Below are positions 1 to 7,434 of a stretch of DNA of 11,410 nt, piece after piece (the first letter of the stretch is position 1; each line of letters opens with the position of its first letter). The translations under genes and the position numbers were made by a program. Below the pieces are notes generated by a model. It searched no databases. It had not been told where the DNA came from and saw only the letters and a list, made by a program, of their open reading frames with translations. The DNA lies in the NCBI GenBank assembly GCA_938030915.1, contig CALHIO010000264.1, forward strand, positions 1 to 11,410, given 5' to 3'. The DNA comes from an uncultured Gemmatimonadota bacterium. GTDB taxonomy: Bacteria > Gemmatimonadota > Gemmatimonadetes > Longimicrobiales > Gaopeijiaceae.

Positions 1-1409
1 GGGGAGTCGAACAGAACCGACCAGTCACCCCCCGAGAGGGCGATCGCGCGACGGAGATTCTTCTCCATCAGGGGGCCCAGCACCAGACCCAGAACGACGG
101 GTGCCAGGGGGAAGTGGAATTTGCGCATCAGGTAGCCGACCATGCCGAAGAGCGTCATCAGCACCAGGTCGAAGGCACTCGTGTTCACCGCATAGACCGC
201 CACGAACGCGAGCGCCGAGACGCCGGGGATCAGGATCCACCGAGGGATCGTGAGGGCGCGCACGAAGACACCGACGAGCGGCAGGTTCATCAGGAGAAGG
301 AACGCGTTGCCCACGTACATCGATGCGGCCAGACCCCAGAACAGGTCGGGTTCCTGCTCGAGAAGCAGGGGGCCGGGTGTCACGCCGAGGCCGAGCAGCG
401 CACCCAGCAGGACTGCGGTGGTGCCGCTGCCCGGGACGCCCAGCGTCAGGAGGGGGATCAGCGCACCATTCGCGGCCGCGTTGTTGGCAGATTCGGGCCC
501 CGCCACGCCACGAGGGTCGCCCCGGCCGAAGCGACCGCTCGATCCCGCGATGCGTTCCTCGGCGCTGTACGCCAGAAACGAAGCGATCGTGCCGCCCGCG
601 CCAGGCAGGACACCCACCAGGAAGCCCGTCACGCTGCCCCTGAGCATCGTCCAACCGGTGTCAGCCAGATCCCGAAGCGAGATCGCGACCCGCCCCGTCA
701 TGGACGCGGCCGTCTGGCCGGCACCGGACTCTTCGAGCAACTGGAAGACCTCGCTCACGGCGAACAGCCCGATCGTCACGACGACGAAATCCATTCCATC
801 CAGAAGGTGAATCTGCCCGAAGGTGTAGCGCGGAATCGCACTGTTTGGGTCGAGACCGACGGTCGCGAGCCAAAGCCCGAAGGCCGTGGATGCGAGCGCG
901 CGTGACATGCTGGCCCCTGCGAAGCTCGAGAGGGCCGAAAAGGCGAAGACCATGAGCGCGAAGTACTCGGCGGGTCCGAATCGGATCGCCCACGACGCCA
1001 GCAGGGGAGCGAAGAGGACGAGGCCCAGGATCGAGAGGGTACCACCGACGAAGGACGCGACGGCAGAGATGGCCAGTGCCTCGCCACCTCGACCCTCCCG
1101 GGTCATGGCGTGTCCATCGATCGCCGTGACCACGGCCGAGGCGGTCCCGGGCACGTTGAGCAGGATCGTGCTGATCGAATTTCCGTACTGCGATCCGTAG
1201 TAGATGCCCACGAGCAGAATCAGAGCAGATTCTGCGGGCATCCCGGAAGCGAAGGTCACCGGAATCAGGATCGCGATCGCATTGATCGGTCCGATGCCCG
1301 GAAGCATGCCGACGAAGGTCCCCACGCCCACCCCGCCGACGGCCAGGAGGATGTTGAGGGGTTGGAGTGCCACCCCGAAGCCGGAGATCAGGTGGCTCAG
1401 CGAATCCAC
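1..1409 (-). CDS. tctA: Tripartite tricarboxylate transporter large permease TctA (3' end outside window)
   Basis: Large integral-membrane subunit of a tripartite tricarboxylate transporter (TTT). With TctB it forms the inner-membrane secondary transporter that takes substrate from the TctC binding protein. The frame is open from a GTG at 1409 to the left edge (about 469 codons). The family is usually near 500 residues, so about 30 C-terminal residues are missing. The N-terminus (VDSLSHLISGFGVAL) is typical of TctA. The two family signature repeats are present: GMLPGIGP at residues 34-41, and GFLVGVLPGAGG near residue 265. Conserved stretches such as YYGSQYGNSISTILLNVPG and LTLGVPGSGTTAVLLG lie between hydrophobic segments. 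No in-frame ATG occurs near the N-terminus, so the GTG start is preferred; it overlaps the tctB stop by 13 bases. Substrate cannot be read from sequence: TTT systems carry citrate, other di/tricarboxylates, aromatics or N-acyl and amino acids. Confidence 0.95.
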   Translation of the reverse strand, partial: MDSLSHLISGFGVALQPLNILLAVGGVGVGTFVGMLPGIGPINAIAILIPVTFASGMPAESALILLVGIYYGSQYGNSISTILLNVPGTASAVVTAIDGHAMTREGRGGEALAISAVASFVGGTLSILGLVLFAPLLASWAIRFGPAEYFALMVFAFSALSSFAGASMSRALASTAFGLWLATVGLDPNSAIPRYTFGQIHLLDGMDFVVVTIGLFAVSEVFQLLEESGAGQTAASMTGRVAISLRDLADTGWTMLRGSVTGFLVGVLPGAGGTIASFLAYSAEERIAGSSGRFGRGDPRGVAGPESANNAAANGALIPLLTLGVPGSGTTAVLLGALLGLGVTPGPLLLEQEPDLFWGLAASMYVGNAFLLLMNLPLVGVFVRALTIPRWILIPGVSALAFVAVYAVNTSAFDLVLMTLFGMVGYLMRKFHFPLAPVVLGLVLGPLMEKNLRRAIALSGGDWSVLFDS

Positions 1410-1867
1410 AGGGCCCCGATCGGAAGGGGGAGCGACAGGACGATCACGAAGAGCAGCCAGAGGACCGCGGACAGACTCGCGCCGACGATCGCACTCCCGA
1501 TCCGTGGCCCTCCGAAGAGCACCCCAAGCGCAGCGACCACGACGGTGGTCGCCATGAAGAACCCGAGCCAGGGCAGGGCGAGGCCGTACGCGATGAACGC
1601 GGCCGCGGCCAACGTCATTCTGCGTGTCGCCTCGGCGTCCGGGAGCTCGACGTTCGATCGTGGTCGGGCGATCAGGCGCGCGCCTGCCACCACCAGGGTC
1701 ACGGCGACGAGGAGAGGGAGGGCCTTGGGTCCGACCGGGTCCGTCATGAACGCCACGTTGAACGTGCGTGCTTCGAGAGCCGTGGTCACTCCGGCCAGGA
1801 GGAGTACGACGCCGGCTACACGATCGCGTCGCGCAGCCCCTTCCCCTGGATGCTCCGTCGCGCTCAT
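1397..1867 (-). CDS. tctB: Tripartite tricarboxylate transporter small permease TctB
   Basis: Small membrane subunit of the TTT transporter, 156 residues, a normal length for TctB. After a short charged N-terminus (residues 1-16) there are hydrophobic segments at about 17-34, 47-66, 86-120 (two spans) and 128-147. The N-terminal region has the TctB-like pattern of a first span, a GPKALPLL stretch and a second span. The ATG at 1867 overlaps the tctC stop in an ATGA arrangement, which suggests translational coupling; the reading frame continues upstream inside tctC but only as a shadow. The sequence is weakly conserved in this family, so assignment rests largely on size, topology and its place between TctC and TctA, which is the usual C-B-A order. 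Confidence 0.9.
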   Translation of the reverse strand: MSATEHPGEGAARRDRVAGVVLLLAGVTTALEARTFNVAFMTDPVGPKALPLLVAVTLVVAGARLIARPRSNVELPDAEATRRMTLAAAAFIAYGLALPWLGFFMATTVVVAALGVLFGGPRIGSAIVGASLSAVLWLLFVIVLSLPLPIGALWIR

Positions 1868-2871
1868 TCGATGAGGCCGATCTCGCGGGACATGTCCCGG
1901 AAGTCGCGGACCTGCCTCTCGACGAAGTCCGCGAAGTCGGTGCCGGTCAGAAAGAACGGTTGGAGCCGGTTCGTCCGGCGCGCCTCCTCCCATTCCGCGG
2001 AGCGTCCCACCTGTTCGATGACATCCACCCATCGGACGTATTCCGCGTCCGTGATCTCCCCGGGGACGTAGAAGCCACGCCATGTGACCCAGGTCACGTC
2101 CACGCCGGACTCGATCGCCGTGGGAACGTCCGCGAGTGGGCCCTCCATTCTCTGCGGAGCGAGGGTGACGAGCACCCGAAGCCGCCCGGCCGCGACCTGA
2201 CCTTCGACTTCGGACGCCTCTCCGGAGAAGAGCTGGACGAACCCTCCGAGCAGGGCGGTCATGGCCTCTCCACCCCCATCGAACGGCACGTACCGGATCC
2301 GACGAGGATCGATGCCTGAACGGTGCGCGAGGAGCAGCACCTTCATGTGGTCCTGGCCCGCGACCGCGGACCCCCCGCTGACGACCACGGAGCCGGGGTC
2401 ACGCCTCCAGGCATCGAGAAGATCGTCCAGGGTCTGCCAGGGTGCGTCGGCCGCGACCGCCAGGACGCCGTACTCCGCACCCAGGGCTCCCACCCAGCGA
2501 ACGTCGGTCTCAGTGAGGCTCCCGTACTGGCGCTGAGCCAGCCGCAGCACGGTCGACGGAGAGGCGGCGACGAGGACGTTCGAATCGTCCGACCTCTGGG
2601 CCACCGTTCGCGCGAAGGCGACTCCTCCCCCCGCGCCGGGCACGTTCGTGGTGCGCACGAGTCCTGGGGAAAGCTGGAGATCGGACAGCACCTGGCCGAC
2701 GGAGCGGCAGGTCAGGTCCCAGCCTCCGCCCGCATTGGCGGGCGCGATGCACTCCCAACCTCGGGACACGTTGTTGGGTTGGCACGCAATGAGCAGGAAC
2801 ACCAGCGCACCCAGTCGCACGAGCGTCCGACCCGGAACGGAGCGCCCCTGTCCCCTCCGGCTGATCATCAC
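1864..2871 (-). CDS. tctC: Tripartite tricarboxylate transporter substrate-binding lipoprotein TctC
   Basis: Substrate-binding subunit of the TTT transporter, 335 residues, normal length for the TctC/Bug family. The N-terminus has basic residues, a hydrophobic core and a lipobox (LIAC, Cys30), so it is predicted to be a membrane-anchored lipoprotein rather than a free periplasmic protein. Family features seen: APANAGGGWDLTCR (43-56), NVPGAGGGVAF (76-86), GQDHMK (172-177), YVPFDGGGEAMTALLGG (194-210) and the following FSGEASE segment. The start is GTG at 2871, directly followed by ATG at 2868; an AGGA motif 8 bases before the GTG favours the GTG. It lies 28 bases after the deacylase stop, and its own stop overlaps tctB. 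The two Cys residues at 41 and 55 could form a disulfide (inference). The ligand is unknown. Confidence 0.94.
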   Translation of the reverse strand: MMISRRGQGRSVPGRTLVRLGALVFLLIACQPNNVSRGWECIAPANAGGGWDLTCRSVGQVLSDLQLSPGLVRTTNVPGAGGGVAFARTVAQRSDDSNVLVAASPSTVLRLAQRQYGSLTETDVRWVGALGAEYGVLAVAADAPWQTLDDLLDAWRRDPGSVVVSGGSAVAGQDHMKVLLLAHRSGIDPRRIRYVPFDGGGEAMTALLGGFVQLFSGEASEVEGQVAAGRLRVLVTLAPQRMEGPLADVPTAIESGVDVTWVTWRGFYVPGEITDAEYVRWVDVIEQVGRSAEWEEARRTNRLQPFFLTGTDFADFVERQVRDFRDMSREIGLIE

Positions 2872-2899
2872 CGGATCGGTCCTGGTGAAAGACCGCGCA

Positions 2900-3850
2900 T
2901 CATTCCACTTCCGCGATGTGCACCAGGCTGTCGCCCTGGTGCACGAGGGGGTTCACGGCGTGCCCCATGATCATGCCGGAAGCCCGGGCGCGGACCTCGC
3001 GCCCTCCGCGGCCGGACGGTTCGGTGATGACGCCGATCAATTCGCCTCGCCTCACCCGGGCTCCGAGACGGGTCTGAAGGTGGAAGATCCCGCCCCTGGG
3101 CGCCCGGATCCATTTCGTGGACCGCGCTTCGGCCGATTCGATCATGGACGCCGGAGAGGCCTCGATCATCTCGAGTGCATGAAGCACCCGTAGTGCGCCG
3201 TCCGCCCCGGCTTGGACCGGCCCCGGATTGAACCGTCGCGGCTCACCGCCCTCGAAGAGAAGTACACGCTTCCCGCGCCTCACCGCCGTCTCTCGAAGGG
3301 ATCCCTTGATCGTCTTGGCGTGGAGCATCAGCGGGGCGGAGAATGCCATTGCGAGCCGACGCGTCTCCTCGTCATCGAGATTCCCGCGAACCTGCGGGAG
3401 GTTGGTCCGATCGTCCGATCCCGCGTGAAAGTCGATGCCGAATTCCGTCGGCTCGAGCACGTTGTCGACGAACAGGCGGGCGAGTCGGCTGGCGAGGGAT
3501 CCGCGCCGTGACCCGGGAAAGGAACGGTTCAGGTCCCGTCGGTCCGGCAGGTAACGTGACTCCGCCACGAACCCGAACACGTTCACGACCGGCACCGCGA
3601 TGACGGTGCCCCGAAGTTCCTGCTCGTCCAGTGTTTCGAGGACTCTTCGGATGATCTCGACGCCCACGATCTCATCGCCGAGAATCGCTCCACTCAACCA
3701 CACGGCAGGCCCGGGCTCGGTCCCGTGCAGGATCTGAAGCCTGAGCGACAGTTCAGTGCCGGAAGGCAGACGTCCGGCGGGCAGGTTGATTTGCCGACGC
3801 GTGCCCGGCTGCACGCGCTGCGCAGCGACGATGAACGGGTTCTGGCTCAC
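2900..3850 (-). CDS. Succinylglutamate desuccinylase/aspartoacylase (AstE/AspA) family protein, first zinc ligand substituted
   Basis: Member of the AstE/AspA family, zinc enzymes with an M14 carboxypeptidase-like fold that remove acyl groups from N-acyl amino acids; relatives are often encoded beside RimK. Length 316 residues. Visible family motifs: VWLSGAILGDE (50-60), the RRDLNRSFPG block (104-113), the DFHAGS motif with the third zinc-ligand His142, and LLFEGG with the likely catalytic Glu200. Residues 245-316 form the usual C-terminal beta-barrel domain (RAPRGGIF, GMIMGHAVNPLVHQGD). The oddity is in the first motif: family members have HGDE there, but residue 57 is Leu (codon CTC, one base from CAC), so one zinc ligand is missing while Glu60 and His142 remain. 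The start is GTG at 3850, overlapping the rimK stop as GTGA. Substrate is unknown; activity is uncertain because of Leu57. Probably cytoplasmic, as no signal peptide is seen. Confidence 0.88.
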   Translation of the reverse strand: MSQNPFIVAAQRVQPGTRRQINLPAGRLPSGTELSLRLQILHGTEPGPAVWLSGAILGDEIVGVEIIRRVLETLDEQELRGTVIAVPVVNVFGFVAESRYLPDRRDLNRSFPGSRRGSLASRLARLFVDNVLEPTEFGIDFHAGSDDRTNLPQVRGNLDDEETRRLAMAFSAPLMLHAKTIKGSLRETAVRRGKRVLLFEGGEPRRFNPGPVQAGADGALRVLHALEMIEASPASMIESAEARSTKWIRAPRGGIFHLQTRLGARVRRGELIGVITEPSGRGGREVRARASGMIMGHAVNPLVHQGDSLVHIAEVE

Positions 3851-4725
3851 TCGTCGTCCGCGTGGTTCTCCACGAACTCGATGATCTCGGCCGCCACATC
3901 GATCCCCGTCGCGGCCTCGATGCCCTCCAGTCCGGGTGAGGAGTTCACCTCGAGGACGAGGGGGCCGCGGTCGGATCGGAGGAGATCGACCCCGGCCACG
4001 TTCAGCCCGAGCGCCTTGGCGGCTTTCACCGCGGTGCGACGCTCCTTCGTCGTCAACTTGGCGGGCTCGGCGGATCCGCCACGATGGAGGTTGGAGCGGA
4101 AATCACCGGGTGCTGCGTGGCGGAGCATCGCGGCGACCACACGGCCACCGACGACGATGCATCGCACGTCGCTACCCCGTGCTTCCTTCACGAACTCCTG
4201 AACGAGGATGTTCGCGTCGAGCTGACGAAAGGCGTCGATGACGGATTCGGCCGCCTTCTTCGTTTCCGCGAGGACGACACCGTTGCCCTGGGTGCCCTCG
4301 TGCAGCTTGATGACCAGAGGCGCGCCCCCGACCATCTCGATGACGCTGCTGGTGTCCTTCACGGATCGGGCGAAGGCCGTGATCGGAAGGTCGACGCCGG
4401 CGCGAGCAAGGATCTGATGGGCGCACAGCTTGTCCCGCGAGGTACTGATCGCAGAGGCCGATGCCAGACAGTACACCCCCATCGTCTCGAACTGCCGCAC
4501 GACGGCTGTGCCATAGAAGGTGACCGACGCGCCGATGCGGGGGATTACGGCGTCGACGTCGATCTGCTCTCCGCGGAACAGGATCGACCTTCGCTTTCCT
4601 TCGATCCCCATCGAACAGCGAAGGAAGTCGATGACCGACACGTCGTGCCCACGGTCTTCCGCGGCCTCTCTGAGTCGTGTGGTGGAGTACAGAGATCCCT
4701 TTCGGGACAGAATGCCCAGCTTCAC
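3847..4725 (-). CDS. rimK: RimK family ATP-grasp glutamate ligase (ribosomal protein S6 modification type)
   Basis: ATP-grasp ligase, 292 residues (E. coli RimK is 300). RimK adds glutamate residues to the C-terminus of ribosomal protein S6 and can also make poly-glutamate. The sequence matches E. coli RimK closely along its whole length: N-terminal MKLGILSRKGSLYS, DAVIPRIGASVTFYG (58-72), the ATP-binding VIKLHEGTQGNGVVLAET (138-155), VQEFVKEA (175-182), DVRC (186-189), DFRSNLHRGG (208-217), AGVDLLR with Asp247, and LEVNSSPGLEGIE (258-270) with the metal-binding Glu259 and Asn261. No catalytic residue appears lost. The start is GTG at 4725, preceded by a GAGAGGAT ribosome-binding site; the GTGA overlaps the protease stop. 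rpsF is not in the window, so the natural acceptor (S6, another protein or a small molecule) is open. Confidence 0.95.
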   Translation of the reverse strand: MKLGILSRKGSLYSTTRLREAAEDRGHDVSVIDFLRCSMGIEGKRRSILFRGEQIDVDAVIPRIGASVTFYGTAVVRQFETMGVYCLASASAISTSRDKLCAHQILARAGVDLPITAFARSVKDTSSVIEMVGGAPLVIKLHEGTQGNGVVLAETKKAAESVIDAFRQLDANILVQEFVKEARGSDVRCIVVGGRVVAAMLRHAAPGDFRSNLHRGGSAEPAKLTTKERRTAVKAAKALGLNVAGVDLLRSDRGPLVLEVNSSPGLEGIEAATGIDVAAEIIEFVENHADDE

Positions 4726-5222
4726 GATATCCTCTCGGTCATGTGTCCAGCTCGGAACGAGCGCCCAGGGTCGACGAGCGCTTTCCGCTTCAACGCCTGT
4801 CGCCCGAGCAGCATCCGGAATCCCATCTCGTCACGTCTCGTCAGCGTGAGCTCGATGGGCCATGCGCGTTCTCCGATACGCACCGTCGTCTCGATGACCG
4901 GACGGAGCTCCCGTGCGCCTCCCGAGTTGCGCACCCAGCGTTCGTCGACGACGGGGGCTTCGACCACGACCGCGTCGTCCGCCGAGCGCTGCACGGGGTG
5001 AACCTCGAATCGGACCATCGGATGGCCCGCTCGCTCGAAGTGGGTGAGGTCGAACGCATGCAGCGACGAAGTCCGTGCCCCGGTGTCCAGCTTGACCTTG
5101 ATCGCCTCGACGCCGAAATCGGGCAGGCCTGCCCACTCTCGCCACCCGAGGACTTCGGGCGGCGTGCGGCGCTTCTTCCTGGACGTCGACCCGCGCCCCC
5201 GGCCGCTCACCCCCACGGCCAT
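4722..5222 (-). CDS. rimB: RimB-type retropepsin-like protease (ATP-dependent zinc protease family, Pfam Zn_protease)
   Basis: Small protease-family protein of 166 residues, of the family annotated as ATP-dependent zinc protease or RimK/LysX-associated protein, whose fold resembles single-domain retroviral aspartic proteases. In Pseudomonas the family member RimB is encoded with RimK and belongs to the S6-glutamylation system. Signature residues: VLGWREWAGLPDFGVEAIKV (24-43, the characteristic N-terminal strand region), the aspartic-protease-like KLDTGARTSSLHA (44-56) with Asp46, and EMGFRMLLGRQAL (132-144). Residues 1-20 are a basic extension rich in Arg and Lys. Two starts are possible: ATG at 5222, overlapping the upstream stop by 16 bases, or GTG at 5210, which would give the same GTGA overlap as the next two junctions; neither has a strong ribosome-binding site. 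Likely role, by inference: trimming glutamate tails made by the adjacent RimK. Confidence 0.87.
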   Translation of the reverse strand: MAVGVSGRGRGSTSRKKRRTPPEVLGWREWAGLPDFGVEAIKVKLDTGARTSSLHAFDLTHFERAGHPMVRFEVHPVQRSADDAVVVEAPVVDERWVRNSGGARELRPVIETTVRIGERAWPIELTLTRRDEMGFRMLLGRQALKRKALVDPGRSFRAGHMTERIS

Positions 5223-6313
5223 CCCGTCTCAGGCTGAATGCCCCTCGCCTCGAGCAACAGCTCGATCAGGCGGTGCCAGGAGTCCCACGCCGTCGTGCGA
5301 CCGTAGGCGTTGTTCGTCTTGTGCGCGATCACCAGGTCGATCGCCGGCAGGACCGTGATCCATTGGCCGACGGCGCCACGGCCCGTGTAGGCGCCCTCGA
5401 ACGGCCCCACGGCCGTCGGCCCGTCGAAGACCCACCACATGTATCCATAACCGAAGTAGCCGTCCCGTCGTCCGACCGGATTCATCTCCTCGAGTGGGGT
5501 CACCACACTGACGATGCGGCGAGCCCAGTCGCGAGAGATCACCTGCCGTCCATCCCAATGGCCCTCATTGAGCATGAGGTGGCCGATGCGCGCCATGTCC
5601 CGGGTCGAGATCCAGAAGTGGTACGCCGGATTCCGCGAGATGGAGAGGTTGCCGGACTTCCTCTGTGCGCTCCGGTCCCAGTCTTCGAAACCGATGGGTG
5701 TCGCGATCTGTGCCTGGGCCTCGTCGTAGATGTCGCGACCGGTCAGTCGCTCGAATACGGCACCGGCCGCGTTGAAGTCCCAGTTGCTGTAGAGCATGTA
5801 CGTACCCGGCTCCTGGGACCCGCGCTCGGGCGCATCGGCGAGGTTGTCTCCCCCGTTCGAAGCGGGGTGGTAGATGCCGGAGCGGGCCGTGACGAGGTGG
5901 TCGATCGTGGCCTGACGTTCGATCGGCAGGAGCCCACCGACATCGTCGACCTCGATGTCTTCGAGCGTCCAGTCGAGATCGATCGTCCCGTTCTCCACCC
6001 ACTGACCATACAGCATGGCCAGGATGCTCTTCCGAACGGAGGCGAGGTAGGACAGCTCCTCGATGTCGCCATAGCGGAAGACGACGCGTCCGCGCTCTGC
6101 TGCGACGATACCCGTCGAGTTCGCCGAGTCCCGCAGGAAGACGTTGAGCTCCTGCAGGACGTCTGCGTCCCAGCCGGCGCGGGCCAACTCGGGTCCACGG
6201 AGCACCTCCCAGGATTCGCCGGGGAAGACACAACCGTCACACTGGGCTGACGCGTATGTCGCGTTGCCGGCGAGGGCCCCGATGGCGAGAAGGAGCGCGG
6301 TTTTGAGTCGCAT
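5207..6313 (-). CDS. Exported serine hydrolase, beta-lactamase/penicillin-binding-protein fold (class C type)
   Basis: Serine hydrolase of the beta-lactamase family (Pfam Beta-lactamase, PF00144), 368 residues. The N-terminus (MRLKTALLLAIGALAG, then ATYASAQC) is a signal peptide with likely cleavage around residues 23-25, so the enzyme acts outside the cytoplasm. The SxxK nucleophile motif is Ser92-Val-Arg-Lys95, and the second motif is Tyr175-Ser-Asn177 in MLYSNWDFNAAG. The third, KTG-like element is probably in the GAYTGRGAVGQW region (307-318), but is not canonical. Family members include esterases, D-aminopeptidases, D,D-peptidases and true beta-lactamases; specificity cannot be told. It is the first gene of the minus-strand operon, with ATG at 6313, and its stop overlaps the start of the protease gene. 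An exported hydrolase leading an operon of cytosolic ligase/protease genes and a solute transporter suggests that it releases a substrate for uptake (inference). Confidence 0.9.
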   Translation of the reverse strand: MRLKTALLLAIGALAGNATYASAQCDGCVFPGESWEVLRGPELARAGWDADVLQELNVFLRDSANSTGIVAAERGRVVFRYGDIEELSYLASVRKSILAMLYGQWVENGTIDLDWTLEDIEVDDVGGLLPIERQATIDHLVTARSGIYHPASNGGDNLADAPERGSQEPGTYMLYSNWDFNAAGAVFERLTGRDIYDEAQAQIATPIGFEDWDRSAQRKSGNLSISRNPAYHFWISTRDMARIGHLMLNEGHWDGRQVISRDWARRIVSVVTPLEEMNPVGRRDGYFGYGYMWWVFDGPTAVGPFEGAYTGRGAVGQWITVLPAIDLVIAHKTNNAYGRTTAWDSWHRLIELLLEARGIQPETGWPWG

Positions 6314-6385
6314 CGTGTCGATCCATAGAATCTGGTAGGGCGCAAAAGCTAGAACATCACTGCCCGAAATGCCGTAGGATGCTGT
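6314..6385. promoter_or_regulatory. Divergent intergenic region between serine hydrolase operon and DUF456 gene
   Basis: This 72-base spacer separates two divergent starts and so must carry the promoter of the seven-gene minus-strand operon and very probably that of the plus-strand DUF456/DinB pair. It is less GC-rich than the flanking genes. I could not pick a convincing -35/-10 pair on either strand. The ribosome-binding site of the plus gene is TAGGAT, ending about 6 bases before its ATG. Confidence 0.5.
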
Positions 6386-6877
6386 ATGAACATCATCGTC
6401 GCGCTGGTCGCGGTTGTGGCGATGCTCGCCTGCCTGGCGATCATCCCGTTTGGCCTTCCGGGGTTGTGGCTGATCGTGGTCATCACGCTCGCGCTCGTTC
6501 TGGCCGGTGAGTTGACGTGGACGTTCGGCCTCTTTGTAGCTGCCTCGGCCTTGATTGTCGAGGTGGCCGAGATCGCGATTCTGAAACGGTTCGGTCGGGC
6601 GTTCGGCGGCTCCAGTCGGGCCTTCTGGGGTGCGGTGGTCGGTGGATTCGTGGGACTTTTCGTGGGTGTCCCCGTTCCGTTGATCGGCCCTGTGATCACT
6701 GCCTTCCTGGGCACCTTTCTGGGGGCGGGCCTGGTCACCTGGCTCGAGACGATGTCCCTGGAACGATCGGCACGGGTCGGGTGGGGTGTTCTGCTGGCGC
6801 GGACTGCTGCGGTCGCGATGAAGGTCACCGTTGCGGTCGTCGTGATCGGTGCTGTGACCGTCTTCCTCCTGGTCTGA
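6386..6877 (+). CDS. DUF456 family membrane protein
   Basis: Small integral-membrane protein of 163 residues, typical of DUF456. Residues 1-40 contain two hydrophobic segments joined by the family motif FGLPGLWLI (22-30). After a third span comes the basic loop LKRFGRAFGGSSRAFWGA (66-83), then the glycine-rich segment GGFVGLFVGVPVPLIGPVITAFLG (split over 86-109), which is the most characteristic part of the family, and a final C-terminal span (145-162). The ATG at 6386 follows a TAGGAT ribosome-binding site. Function of the family is not established. The next gene starts 8 bases after the stop, so the two are probably co-transcribed. Confidence 0.88.
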   Translation: MNIIVALVAVVAMLACLAIIPFGLPGLWLIVVITLALVLAGELTWTFGLFVAASALIVEVAEIAILKRFGRAFGGSSRAFWGAVVGGFVGLFVGVPVPLIGPVITAFLGTFLGAGLVTWLETMSLERSARVGWGVLLARTAAVAMKVTVAVVVIGAVTVFLLV

Positions 6878-6885
6878 GGCACGCC

Positions 6886-7401
6886 GTGGAATTTCAGGAG
6901 ATCGATCCGTTTCTTCGATACTTCGAGAGCGTTCGAGGGCGAACGCGGAATCTCGCGGCCTTCGTTCCCGAGGCGCATCTGGAATGGCGTTCGGCGGAGG
7001 GCCGCTTCTCTCCGGGCGACCTCATCCGCCACATCGCCGCTGCCGAGCGATGGATGTGGGCCGAGAACGCGCTGCTGCGACCGTCACAGTATCCCGGGCA
7101 CGGTACGGAACTCGCCTCCGGGAAGGACGCTGTGCTCGCCTACATGGATCGAGCGCACGCCGAAACCGTCGACATCCTTAGAGGGCTCACGCCCGAACAG
7201 CTTGAGCTGCGGTGCGAGACGGTCGGCGGGATCGAGATGCGTGTATGGAAGTGGCTACGCCTCATGGTAGAGCACGAGGTGCATCATCGCGGTCAGCTCT
7301 ACGAACTCCTCGGACAGCTCGGTGTCGACACCCCGCCGCTGTACGGCCTGACCGAGCCTGAGGTCCGCGCACGCAGCTTGAACGACGGACCAGCCGGGTA
7401 G
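6886..7401 (+). CDS. DinB/YfiT-fold protein (putative metal-dependent DinB family)
   Basis: DinB-superfamily four-helix-bundle protein, 171 residues from the GTG at 6886, a usual length. The three metal-ligand histidines of the family are in place: His49 in DLIRHIAAAERWMW, and His130 with His134 in VEHEVHHRGQ, the classic HxxxH-RGQ signature of the last helix. The frame stays open far upstream, but that part overlaps the DUF456 gene in another frame and is not protein-like; the GTG has a TGAGG ribosome-binding site just upstream and sits 8 bases after the preceding stop. Family members include bacillithiol or mycothiol S-transferases and other thiol-dependent enzymes; the specific reaction here cannot be told. 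Confidence 0.88.
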   Translation: MEFQEIDPFLRYFESVRGRTRNLAAFVPEAHLEWRSAEGRFSPGDLIRHIAAAERWMWAENALLRPSQYPGHGTELASGKDAVLAYMDRAHAETVDILRGLTPEQLELRCETVGGIEMRVWKWLRLMVEHEVHHRGQLYELLGQLGVDTPPLYGLTEPEVRARSLNDGPAG

Positions 7402-7434
7402 CCGGCGGCTCGCGATCGACTGGAGGACCTGGTC

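Noticed and set aside
114..905. Plus-strand frame of 263 codons at the left end, and other plus-strand frames up to about 6250
   Set aside because: They lie opposite the TctA, TctB, TctC, deacylase, RimK, protease and serine hydrolase genes, whose family motifs are unmistakable. The plus-strand products have low-complexity charged composition.
6517..6885. Upstream extension of the DinB reading frame
   Set aside because: This part overlaps the DUF456 gene in another frame and is not protein-like. The GTG at 6886 has a good ribosome-binding site and gives the normal family length.
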